Shown here in pieces: positions 5,157-11,594 of a stretch of 11,621 bases of DNA. The translations under genes were made by a program, and so were the position numbers. The notes below the pieces were generated by a model that saw only the letters and a list, made by a program, of their open reading frames with translations, was not told the origin of the DNA and did not search any database. This stretch comes from Lachnoclostridium sp. UBA739 (GTDB lineage: Bacteria; Bacillota_A; Clostridia; Lachnospirales; Lachnospiraceae), in assembly GCA_002297865.1 (NCBI GenBank), contig DBKX01000347.1:1-11621 (forward strand), given 5' to 3'. The first letter of the stretch is position 1. Each line of letters begins with the position of its first letter.

Positions 5157-7160
5157 ATGATTCATAAATTTGCATTTAATCCAAAGATTCCAACGGATTC
5201 TGTTGTTTTGGAAATTCCAGTAAGCACTCAGTTGCCAGACTATATATCAGTATCAGAAAATAGCAATGAAATTATTACATATCAAATGGGGAAGCATGAT
5301 ATTGCATATGGATTAGGAGAAAATATACGTGGACTTAATAAACGTGGTTACATATATACATCATGTTGTAGTGATGACTGTTCCCATACAGAAGAAAAGG
5401 TTTCTTTATATGGAGCGCATAATTTCCTTATGATAAAAGGAGAGAAGAATTTTGCGGTATTTATTGATACTCCTTTTTCTGTGACTTTTGACGTAGGTTA
5501 TACGGATATGGATGAGCTTGTGATTACAGTAAAGGATGGTGGATACGATCTTTATATAATAGAAGCAGATAGTTTAGATGAAATCGTGAAGGAATTCCGT
5601 ACCCTAATAGGAAGAAGTTATATTGCACCAAAGTGGGCATTTGGCTATCAACAGAGTCGATGGGGCTACAAATCAGCAGATGATATTCGTGAAGTTGCAG
5701 CAAGATACGAAGAGGCAGATTTGCCATTAGAGGCGATTTATTTAGATATAGATTATATGGAACGTTATAAAGACTTTACTGTAAATGAAGAGACATTTCC
5801 TGATTTCGAGCGGTTTGTGAATGAGATGAAGGCAAAGGATATACATCTTGTACCGATTATTGATGCCGGAGTAAAAATTGAAGAAGGATATTCAGTCTAC
5901 GAAGAAGGTGTTGAGAAAGGATATTTTTGCAAGAATGAAAAGGGAGAGTATTTTACCGCAGGAGTATGGCCTGGAAAATGTCACTTCCCAGATTTTTTAG
6001 ATAAAGATGCGAGAATGTGGTTTGGTCGTCAGTACAGAACCCTTGTAGACAAAGGAATTGATGGTTTCTGGAATGACATGAACGAGCCGGCATTGTTTTA
6101 TACCGAAGAAGGTGTAAAAGAGTTTTTTGATTTTGCAGATGAACTGAAAGATAAAAACTTGGATATTGATTCGTTTTTTGCTCTTCGCGATAAGGTAAAT
6201 GGTCTTGCTAATAATGAAAACGATTACAGGAGTTTTTATCATAAGGTAAATGGCGAACTGGTAAGTCATGATAAAGTTCATAATTTATATGGTTATAACA
6301 TGACAAGAGCCGCAAGAGAAGCATTTGATGCGTTATATCCAGGCAAAGAGATTCTGCTATTCTCTCGTGCGTCTTGTATCGGTTCTCATAGATATGGTGG
6401 AATTTGGACAGGAGATAACAGTTCCTGGTGGTCACATTTACGATTGAATATCAAAATGATGCCATCACTTAACATGTGTGGATATTTATATACAGGTGCT
6501 GACACAGGTGGATTTGGCAGCAACGTAACGGAAGAATTAATGCTTCGCTGGATTCAGTTTAGTACTTTCACTCCACTGTTTCGTAATCACAGTGCCATTG
6601 GGACAAGAGATCAGGAGTTATACCGCTTTAAAAATAGAGATGCGATTCGTAACATTCTGCATTTGCGTTACAGCCTGATACCTTACATTTATAGTGAATT
6701 CTTAAAGGCGGTGTTTGAGAACAAAATGTTATTCCGCCCGCTTACCTTTGAATATCCAGATGATAGACAGTGTGAACAGGTTGAGGATGAGTTATTATTA
6801 GGGGAAAGCTTACTTCTTGCTCCTGTTTATGAGCAAAATGCAAGAGGGCGTTATGTATACCTTCCAGAAGAGATGCTTTGTGTGAAATATAGAGGTTTAG
6901 ATGATATGGAACAGAAGGTATATGGAAAAGGACATCATTATATCGAAGTAGAATTAGACGAGTGTATCTTCTTTATTAGACCTAAACACATGCTTGTGCT
7001 TGGTAATAAAGCGAATCGTACAACGGAACTTAGAGAAGAAGAGTTTAGCGTAATCGGGTTTCATGCGGAAGATGCGGTGTATGAGATGTGGAGTGGTTAT
7101 GAGATGAAAAACGGGTTGCAGGAAGTTGAAAAGAAGTGCTATACTTTAAATGATTTTTAG
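5157..7160 (+). CDS. GH31 alpha-glucosidase (Ro-alphaG1-like)
   Basis: This 667-residue glycoside hydrolase family 31 enzyme removes terminal glucose from alpha-glucosides. It has no signal peptide, so it probably acts in the cytoplasm on imported oligosaccharides. An N-terminal beta-sandwich precedes a TIM barrel starting near residue 155, followed by C-terminal beta domains. The nucleophile is Asp307 in FWNDMNEP, and the acid/base is Asp420 in WTGDNSSWW. YLDID (around residue 197) and HRYGGIW are also family landmarks. With the start at 5157, Asp307, Asp420 and Trp169 carry the same numbers as in Ruminococcus obeum Ro-alphaG1 (from memory). In that enzyme Trp169 gives preference for alpha-1,6 links such as isomaltose. 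It is therefore inferred to be isomaltose-preferring. The start follows AAGGTG and avoids an ATG inside the promoter. It is divergent from the metal operon with no functional link. Confidence 0.95.
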   Translation: MIHKFAFNPKIPTDSVVLEIPVSTQLPDYISVSENSNEIITYQMGKHDIAYGLGENIRGLNKRGYIYTSCCSDDCSHTEEKVSLYGAHNFLMIKGEKNFAVFIDTPFSVTFDVGYTDMDELVITVKDGGYDLYIIEADSLDEIVKEFRTLIGRSYIAPKWAFGYQQSRWGYKSADDIREVAARYEEADLPLEAIYLDIDYMERYKDFTVNEETFPDFERFVNEMKAKDIHLVPIIDAGVKIEEGYSVYEEGVEKGYFCKNEKGEYFTAGVWPGKCHFPDFLDKDARMWFGRQYRTLVDKGIDGFWNDMNEPALFYTEEGVKEFFDFADELKDKNLDIDSFFALRDKVNGLANNENDYRSFYHKVNGELVSHDKVHNLYGYNMTRAAREAFDALYPGKEILLFSRASCIGSHRYGGIWTGDNSSWWSHLRLNIKMMPSLNMCGYLYTGADTGGFGSNVTEELMLRWIQFSTFTPLFRNHSAIGTRDQELYRFKNRDAIRNILHLRYSLIPYIYSEFLKAVFENKMLFRPLTFEYPDDRQCEQVEDELLLGESLLLAPVYEQNARGRYVYLPEEMLCVKYRGLDDMEQKVYGKGHHYIEVELDECIFFIRPKHMLVLGNKANRTTELREEEFSVIGFHAEDAVYEMWSGYEMKNGLQEVEKKCYTLNDF

Positions 7161-7198
7161 AGAGATAGTGTGCGTTTCATGAGTATTTGGGGGCGCTT

Positions 7199-7387
7199 AT
7201 GACAGATGTAAAAAGAAGTGAATGCACTAGCGTATCGCAATATACAGAATGGCTTAGTAAAACATATGAAAGTAAGGAATATGTTTTTTACAGGGGACAA
7301 AGTAATATTAAGTACAGTTTGAAGCCATCTGTACTTCGTGACGATAAGAGAGTACATTGTGAGAACAAAATATATTTAAAAGCATAA
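7199..7387 (+). pseudogene. Truncated FRG-domain protein (N-terminal fragment)
   Basis: A 62-residue frame starts at ATG 7199 behind a G-rich ribosome site (GGGGG, 7189-7193). Its middle reads YVFYRGQSNIKYSLKPSVLR, the signature of the FRG domain, named for its conserved Phe-Arg-Gly. Full FRG proteins are usually a few hundred residues long and continue well past this point. Here a TAA follows HCENKIYLKA, and no FRG-like sequence was found in the other frames downstream, so the 3' part appears deleted. FRG proteins are often found in prophage or mobile regions; their function is unknown. It follows the glucosidase by 38 bases with no evident terminator, so it may be read from that promoter. 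Confidence 0.65.
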
Positions 7388-7405
7388 ATCAGAAAGGAGT
7401 ATATT

Positions 7406-7589
7406 ATGGGGGAAAACATTTACAGCTCTAAAAGGAAAACGTTATAGAGCAGAAAATTATAATGGTGTTGATGTCGATAGGGACATTATCACAGATGATG
7501 TTACAAATTATTATGCTTGTTACGACGGAGAACCACTAGTAGAAATCAGTAAAGAAGTATATGAGGCATTAGAGAAGTATTATCAGTAA
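7406..7589 (+). pseudogene. Small hypothetical protein gene with a +1 base frameshift in a G5 run
   Basis: A strong ribosome site (AAAGGAG, 7393-7399) is 6 bases before the ATG at 7406, but that frame stops after 13 codons. The frame shifted by one base runs open from 7407 to the TAA at 7587-7589. It has protein-like composition (KTFTALKGKRYRAENYNGV, then ITDDVTNYYACYDGEPLVEI, then EVYEALEKYYQ). Removing one G from the GGGGG at 7408-7412 joins the ATG to this frame and gives about 60 residues beginning MGKTFTALKG. The gene is therefore either recently inactivated, a slippage-prone phase-variable gene, or a sequencing error. I do not recognise the family. It lies 18 bases after the truncated FRG gene. 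Confidence 0.55.
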
Positions 7590-7636
7590 CATCCAGTGCT
7601 CTAAATGTAAAAAGATAACGAAGCGATGTTATAGGA

Positions 7637-7656
7637 TATAATGAAAAATCAGGAGG
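7637..7656 (+). promoter_or_regulatory. Possible -10 box and ribosome site of the DUF1015 gene
   Basis: A perfect TATAAT (7637-7642) lies upstream of the ribosome site AGGAGG (7651-7656) that serves the ATG at 7668. No convincing -35 box is seen 16-18 bases further upstream. A start from this -10 would leave almost no leader before the ribosome site, so the true promoter may lie elsewhere. Confidence 0.35.
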
Positions 7657-7667
7657 ATGAATAAATT

Positions 7668-8903
7668 ATGGCTACAGTAAGACCCTTTCAGTGTGTAAGA
7701 CCAAATAAGGAAGTTGTTTCGCGTGTTGCAGCTTTGCCTTATGATGTGTATAACAGGGAAGAAGCAAAGGAAGTTGTAAAAAAAGAACCACTTTCTTTTT
7801 TAAATATTGACCGAGCAGAAACACAGTTTGACGACAGTGTTGACACCTATGCTCCATGTGTTTATGAGAAGGCCAGCGAGATGCTCCATGCATGGATAGA
7901 TAATGGAACCTTTATCAAAGACGAAACAAACTGTTATTATGTATATGAACTGATTATGAATGGTCGTTCTCAGACCGGAATTGTAGCCTGTTCTTCCATT
8001 GATGATTATCAGAATAATATCATTAAGAAGCATGAAAATACTCGTGCCGATAAAGAACTAGACCGTATCAAACATGTGGATACCTGCAGTGCCCAGACAG
8101 GACCTATCTTTCTTGCATATCGATCCAAGAAAGAAATCAATATTATCGTAGATGCGGTTATGAAAACAGAACCATTATATGCGTTTACCTCAGACGATGG
8201 AGTCACACATAATGTATGGAAGATTGCGGATGCAAGTGATGTAGGGAAGATTCAAGATGCATTTGCAAAGATTCAGGAAATCTATATTGCAGACGGTCAT
8301 CATAGAGCCGCCTCTGCTGTAAAAGTTGGTTTGAAACGTAGGGAAGAAAATCCAGGGTATACAGGGGATGAGGAATTTAACTATTTCTTGTCTGTATTAT
8401 TTCCACACGATCAGTTGATGATTATGGATTACAACCGTACGGTGAAGGATTTGAATGGTTATTCTAAGGAAGAGTTCTTTGAGAAGATTAGAGAACATTT
8501 TGACTTAGAAGAAATGAGTGGAAAAGCTTCTCCAACTAAGAAAGCAGAATTTACCATGTACTTAGATAAGAAATGGTATCGCCTAACTGCTAAGAAGGAG
8601 TTACAGGACATTACAGATGCTGTGGCAAGGTTGGACGTATCCTTGTTACAGGATTATCTGTTAGGACCTGTACTTGGCATTCAAGACCCTCGTACAGATA
8701 AGAGGATTGATTTTATTGGTGGTATTCGTGGGTTGGAAGAATTGGAGCGTCGTGCGGATGAAGATATGAAGGTTTCCTTTGCTATGTATCCAACTTCTAT
8801 TACGGAGTTGTTTGATGTGGCAGATGCGAAAAAGTTAATGCCACCGAAGTCGACTTGGTTTGAGCCTAAACTTAGAAGTGGAATATTTATTCACGAGATT
8901 TAG
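7668..8903 (+). CDS. DUF1015 family protein (COG4198)
   Basis: This 411-residue protein matches the DUF1015 family from start to end. The N-terminus ATVRPFQCVRPNKEVVSRVA and ALPYDVYN is typical. KHENTR (residues 121-126) and ADGHHR (208-213) are the conserved motifs; the latter resembles the ParB/SerK-type nucleotide-handling signature. The length is normal and there is no signal peptide or membrane segment. In many Clostridia, relatives sit beside serA and serC, which has led to suggestions of a role in phosphoserine or serine metabolism, by analogy with the SerK free-serine kinase. Neither of those genes is in this window, so that role is only inference. AGGAGG lies 11 bases before the ATG. 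A terminator follows the stop. Confidence 0.88.
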   Translation: MATVRPFQCVRPNKEVVSRVAALPYDVYNREEAKEVVKKEPLSFLNIDRAETQFDDSVDTYAPCVYEKASEMLHAWIDNGTFIKDETNCYYVYELIMNGRSQTGIVACSSIDDYQNNIIKKHENTRADKELDRIKHVDTCSAQTGPIFLAYRSKKEINIIVDAVMKTEPLYAFTSDDGVTHNVWKIADASDVGKIQDAFAKIQEIYIADGHHRAASAVKVGLKRREENPGYTGDEEFNYFLSVLFPHDQLMIMDYNRTVKDLNGYSKEEFFEKIREHFDLEEMSGKASPTKKAEFTMYLDKKWYRLTAKKELQDITDAVARLDVSLLQDYLLGPVLGIQDPRTDKRIDFIGGIRGLEELERRADEDMKVSFAMYPTSITELFDVADAKKLMPPKSTWFEPKLRSGIFIHEI

Positions 8904-8978
8904 GATTGATGAGTTGAAATGCAGTAGAGGCAGGTATTTTGAAATATATCAGGGGATGAACACTCCGAAGAATATAAG

Positions 8979-8997
8979 TTTCTACGAAACGTAGAAA
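8979..8997 (+). other. Perfect 8-bp hairpin overlapping the terminator stem
   Basis: TTTCTACG (8979-8986) and CGTAGAAA (8990-8997) form an 8-base-pair stem with a 3-base AAA loop. Its right arm shares 8993-8997 with the left arm of the adjacent terminator, so the two hairpins exclude each other in part. Confidence 0.6.
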
Positions 8998-9030
8998 AGC
9001 GATGGAAGAGAGAAGAGCCATCGCTTTTCT
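8993..9030. terminator. Bidirectional terminator between DUF1015 and SGNH hydrolase genes
   Basis: AGAAAAGCGATGG (8993-9005) pairs with CCATCGCTTTTCT (9018-9030) as a perfect 13-base-pair stem with a 12-base loop. The A and T ends give a short T run on each strand. It lies between the stop codons of two convergent genes and should serve both. Confidence 0.85.
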
Positions 9031-9037
9031 TATGGTG

Positions 9038-9670
9038 TTACAAATGTTCTTTTATCTGATTTTTTATTTCCAGCATGCCACCAGCATTGGGGTGGCCATT
9101 CTCTTTTTCAATATCGTGAAGCAGAATCTGCTCAATCCCATAATGGTCTGCTACTTTATTAAGCATTTCACGGCAAGGCCCAGTAATTTCATCATTTACA
9201 ATGCTAAAGATCTGAGAATTAGGATTCCACTTACGAAGGTAGTCAAAGCAGTAAGCAAGAGCAGGGGCAAATGTTTTTAGAGAGGCTTCGTCCCAGTTGC
9301 CGTATTGTTCCGTACCAACAGGAACGCCGGCCCAGAAGTCATTGGTACCGCCAAAAACCAGAAGTACATCCGGCTGGTTTTCTAAGCCACGGACCTCGCC
9401 AAGTTCTCGTTTCATTCTATGTATAAAAGAAGTAGTGGAGGCATCGGTCTGGTCATAGCCTGTATTGCACACAGTACTGCCGCTGAAACTGAAATTGGAT
9501 ATTAGTTCTAACTGTAGTTCTTTGCATAGCAGTCGCCACCAGGTCTGTTCCACACTTGTCATATTATTTTCGCATTCATTTCTTTCATCAGCATACCAGA
9601 AATGATAATCTTCAGGTATCCATCCAGAATAAGTGGAATAAGAGTCCCCTAAAATGGAAACGATTTTCAT
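9038..9670 (-). CDS. SGNH/GDSL-type esterase or lipase
   Basis: This 210-residue SGNH-fold hydrolase has all four family blocks. Block I is ILGDSYS with nucleophile Ser10; block II is SFSGSTV with Gly64; block III is FGGTNDFW with Asn110; block V is NGHPNAGG with His193. In many members the acid is an Asp three residues before the His; here that position is Glu190, so the sequence is ExxH instead of DxxH. No signal peptide is seen, suggesting a cytoplasmic enzyme. Likely substrates are acyl or acetyl esters, for instance on carbohydrates, but sequence does not settle this. AAGGAGGG lies 7 bases before the ATG. The gene stands alone, with its own promoter and terminator. Confidence 0.9.
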   Translation of the reverse strand: MKIVSILGDSYSTYSGWIPEDYHFWYADERNECENNMTSVEQTWWRLLCKELQLELISNFSFSGSTVCNTGYDQTDASTTSFIHRMKRELGEVRGLENQPDVLLVFGGTNDFWAGVPVGTEQYGNWDEASLKTFAPALAYCFDYLRKWNPNSQIFSIVNDEITGPCREMLNKVADHYGIEQILLHDIEKENGHPNAGGMLEIKNQIKEHL

Positions 9671-9705
9671 TTGTTAACCCTCCTTAGTTTTATTGAATTA
9701 TTAGT

Positions 9706-9733
9706 ATTATACATTCGTTAAAAAAATTGAAAA
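9706..9733 (-). promoter_or_regulatory. Putative promoter of the SGNH hydrolase gene
   Basis: On the minus strand a perfect TATAAT (9711-9706) lies 35 bases before the start codon. A weak -35 (TTTTCA, 9733-9728) is 16 bases further upstream. Confidence 0.5.
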
Positions 9734-9859
9734 AGCCGTGAAATTGTATTATTAATACATGGAAAATTTGAACCTTGGTTTGTGAATGCATTTACTTATC
9801 ATAGTGTTGAAATTCAAGCGGGACAGTCTGTATGTAGAACTGTTGCCAGTCAGAATTAA
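9731..9859 (+). pseudogene. Possible remnant of an unidentified gene
   Basis: The gap between the SGNH hydrolase and MATE genes has a plus-strand frame of 42 codons with no start codon, ending at TAA 9857-9859. Its residues (GKFEPWFVNAFTYHSVEIQA, then GQSVCRTVASQN) look like real protein rather than AT-rich noise. I could not assign a family. It may be the tail of a decayed gene or chance. Confidence 0.25.
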
Positions 9860-9894
9860 AATGAAAACAGAATATTTCTTGCAATGGATGACTT

Positions 9895-9937
9895 AGTAAG
9901 GGAGAAGGGGAGAATTAAGATACACTTCCCCCTTACT
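9895..9937. terminator. Hairpin, possible terminator of the MATE gene
   Basis: AGTAAGGGAGAAG (9895-9907) pairs with CTTCCCCCTTACT (9925-9937) at 12 of 13 positions; the odd pair is G-U in the minus-strand RNA. It begins 16 bases after the MATE stop codon. No clear T run follows on the minus strand, so termination strength is uncertain. Confidence 0.4.
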
Positions 9938-9953
9938 TCTATTTCTAAAAGAG

Positions 9954-11258
9954 TTATTCTGCTGTCTTAACAAATACAATACTAATTGCCAGAACAAAAC
10001 TTTCCACAACTGGCATAACAATCCAAAGGCTTTCCGAGCCAAAAAAAACAGGAAAAAGAAGAATTGCGATACTGCTCAAAACAATATTTCTTAAAACAGA
10101 AATACACAAGGATTGCTTTGTACGAAGTACTGCTTGCAGATAGTATGAAGTTAATAAGTTAATTCCCATAGGCAAGAAAGCAATAAAATATAATCTTACT
10201 CCGCGCTTTGCAATCTGTGCCAGTTCTACATTCATATCTAAAAATGTTCCACAAACAACTGTGGGAAACAGAATTCCACTGAAAGAAAATATAGTTCCTA
10301 AAATTAATATGGTAACATACGCCATCCTTTTGACTGAATTAATACGAGTAATTTTCCCAGCACCATAATTGGTAGAAATAATAGGCTGAACGGCTTGTCC
10401 AACTCCGGTAAACAAAGAATTAAATAAAATCACACAATTAGCAATCACACTGTATACAGATAAAGAAGCAGCTCCACAGTATTTCAATATTTGTACATTG
10501 AATAATAGGACAATAAATCCATTGGCAAACTCGTTGAAAAAGCTCGGTATGCCACTTCCAATAATGGTACACGTGTTATGGGAAATATCATGTACAGCAA
10601 TAAAACGAAGGTTGCTATTTTTAGAGACAAAGTGACTTCCTGCAATGATAACCTGTAACATCATTCCTAGGGCTGATGCTAAAGCGGCACCTGCCATTCC
10701 TAATTGCAGTGGAAAAACAAAAACAATATCTAATGCAATATTGAGTGCACCGCCAAGCAATACGCCCGCCATTGCACGATTTGGATCACTGTCTGCACGA
10801 ACAAAGATTGCAACGTAGTTGGAAAATACAACAAAAGGAAGAAAAAGGTTTATATACTTCATATACGATAAGGCATATGGAAATAAGGTTTCATTTGCAC
10901 CCATCAACTTCAGAAGTGAAGGCATACGAACACCATATAATGCCCATAATAAAGCACACATAATGCTTATAAGTATGAAAGATAAGGTGAAAAACTGATT
11001 TGCTTTTTCATTATCTCCAATTCCACGCTGTACACTCATCTGTACAGAACCACCCATGCCAAATAAGATTCCTGTAGATACTAAAATGCATAATAGTGGT
11101 GTAGTAATGCTTAAGGCAGCAAGCGCATCTGCTCCAATTCCTTTTCCAATTACAATGGCATCCGTTAAGGTGTAAATAGACATTACCATTGCACTCCCTA
11201 AAGAAGGTATCAGAAACTTAAAATATAATTTCTTGATGTTGTCTTGTAAAAAATTCAT
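9954..11258 (-). CDS. mepA: MATE-family multidrug/guanidinium exporter (MepA-like)
   Basis: This 434-residue integral membrane protein has the usual MATE layout of about 12 hydrophobic helices in two related halves. The first half opens with FLIPSLGSAMVMSIYTLTDA, including Asp33 in helix 1, followed by IGADALAALSITTPL and GMGGSVQMSVQRGIGD. The second half opens with GSGIPSFFNEFANGFIVLLF and includes YGAGKITR. It exports organic cations, probably by Na+ or H+ antiport. The start is ATG 11258, 5 bases after GGGAGG. A longer in-frame start at 11309 lies inside the leader terminator and is rejected. The leader looks like a guanidine-IV (mepA motif) riboswitch, so guanidinium or a related compound is a likely natural substrate. 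The gene symbol rests on this combination and is tentative. Confidence 0.92.
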   Translation of the reverse strand: MNFLQDNIKKLYFKFLIPSLGSAMVMSIYTLTDAIVIGKGIGADALAALSITTPLLCILVSTGILFGMGGSVQMSVQRGIGDNEKANQFFTLSFILISIMCALLWALYGVRMPSLLKLMGANETLFPYALSYMKYINLFLPFVVFSNYVAIFVRADSDPNRAMAGVLLGGALNIALDIVFVFPLQLGMAGAALASALGMMLQVIIAGSHFVSKNSNLRFIAVHDISHNTCTIIGSGIPSFFNEFANGFIVLLFNVQILKYCGAASLSVYSVIANCVILFNSLFTGVGQAVQPIISTNYGAGKITRINSVKRMAYVTILILGTIFSFSGILFPTVVCGTFLDMNVELAQIAKRGVRLYFIAFLPMGINLLTSYYLQAVLRTKQSLCISVLRNIVLSSIAILLFPVFFGSESLWIVMPVVESFVLAISIVFVKTAE

Positions 11259-11263
11259 ACATT

Positions 11264-11269
11264 CCTCCC
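11264..11269 (-). promoter_or_regulatory. Ribosome binding site that sets the MATE start, directly after the leader terminator
   Basis: GGGAGG on the minus strand is 5 bases before the ATG at 11258. It touches the T7 run of the leader terminator, so only read-through transcripts contain it. Confidence 0.8.
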
Positions 11270-11305
11270 AAAAAAATAGGCCAGATAAGAAGAATCTTAT
11301 CTGGC
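11270..11305 (-). terminator. Leader (attenuator) terminator upstream of the MATE gene
   Basis: On the minus strand GCCAGATAAGA (11305-11295) pairs perfectly with TCTTATCTGGC (11290-11280) around a 4-base loop. CTA and then T7 (11276-11270) follow. This textbook intrinsic terminator lies downstream of a strong promoter and just upstream of the MATE ribosome site, so it must be a regulated attenuator. Confidence 0.93.
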
Positions 11306-11315
11306 TCATGAATAC

Positions 11316-11345
11316 TCACGTCCATCCGGGAATTTTAATAATCAT
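11316..11345 (-). other. Possible 9-residue leader peptide inside the MATE leader
   Basis: An ATG at 11345 opens a short frame reading MIIKIPGWT and stopping at TGA 11318-11316, shortly before the terminator. The closest ribosome-site-like sequence (AAGGTG) is 17 bases upstream, separated by hairpin P2. Translation is doubtful, and the ATG overlaps the base of P2, so chance is likely. Confidence 0.25.
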
Positions 11346-11402
11346 TGATATGGTTATCAAAACACCTTGCAAGGCATACCCTGTATGCCGTCCGACTTGG
11401 TT

Positions 11403-11430
11403 ATTATATCATGAGGATGAGAAATGTCAA
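11403..11430 (-). promoter_or_regulatory. Consensus sigma-70 promoter of the MATE gene
   Basis: On the minus strand TTGACA (11430-11425) and TATAAT (11408-11403) are both perfect, with a 16-base spacer. Transcription should begin near 11396, giving a leader of about 138 bases before the start codon. A strong constitutive promoter fits control by attenuation. Confidence 0.85.
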
Positions 11431-11453
11431 TATGCAGCCGCGGTTTAACATAG

Positions 11454-11594
11454 AACAAATCGGTTTATTGCGATTTCTTCACTTATAATAAAGAACAAAC
11501 ACCAGAAGAAAGCATTGTTAAAAATTTATGGCAATACTATAAAAAACTGCTCTATTCCAACCTGCACCAAATGCTAAAGGTTGATTTTTTATAA
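11454..11594 (+). pseudogene. Possible remnant of an unidentified gene
   Basis: Upstream of the MATE promoter, a plus-strand frame is open for 46 codons from a TAG at 11451 to TAA 11592-11594, with no plausible start. Residues such as YNKEQTPEESIVKNLWQYYK and KLLYSNLHQM look protein-like and would form an amphipathic helical C-terminus. I do not recognise a family. The last 30 bases of the window are almost pure A and T with no other feature. Confidence 0.25.

Larger units (their letters stand above)
11270..11396 (-). ncRNA. Probable guanidine-IV riboswitch (mepA motif) controlling the MATE gene
   Basis: The leader holds two hairpins followed by the attenuator terminator. Hairpin P1 (11389-11373) has arms GGCATAC and GTATGCC around AGG; if the closing pair opens, the loop is CAGGG. 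Hairpin P2 (11360-11345) has arms TTGATA and TATCAA around ACCA. The loops can pair (GGU with ACC), giving a kissing loop. Two hairpins with loop-loop contact, upstream of a terminator and a MATE gene in a clostridium, is the architecture described for the guanidine-IV class, which I recall as a transcriptional ON switch. The class assignment is from memory of that architecture and context, not from a covariance-model match. A different leader-controlled mechanism remains possible. Confidence 0.7.

Noticed and set aside
9002..9280. Plus-strand 92-codon frame starting in the terminator
   Set aside because: It is antisense to the well-supported SGNH hydrolase and has no ribosome site or recognisable domain.
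11259..11309. Longer MATE start at ATG 11309 (adds 17 residues)
   Set aside because: The extra codons lie within the terminator hairpin and the ribosome site; the encoded residues are not MATE-like.
11270..11396. T-box, TPP, purine or c-di-GMP riboswitch in the MATE leader
   Set aside because: None of their conserved core sequences is present, and the two-hairpin layout with a MATE gene fits guanidine-IV better.
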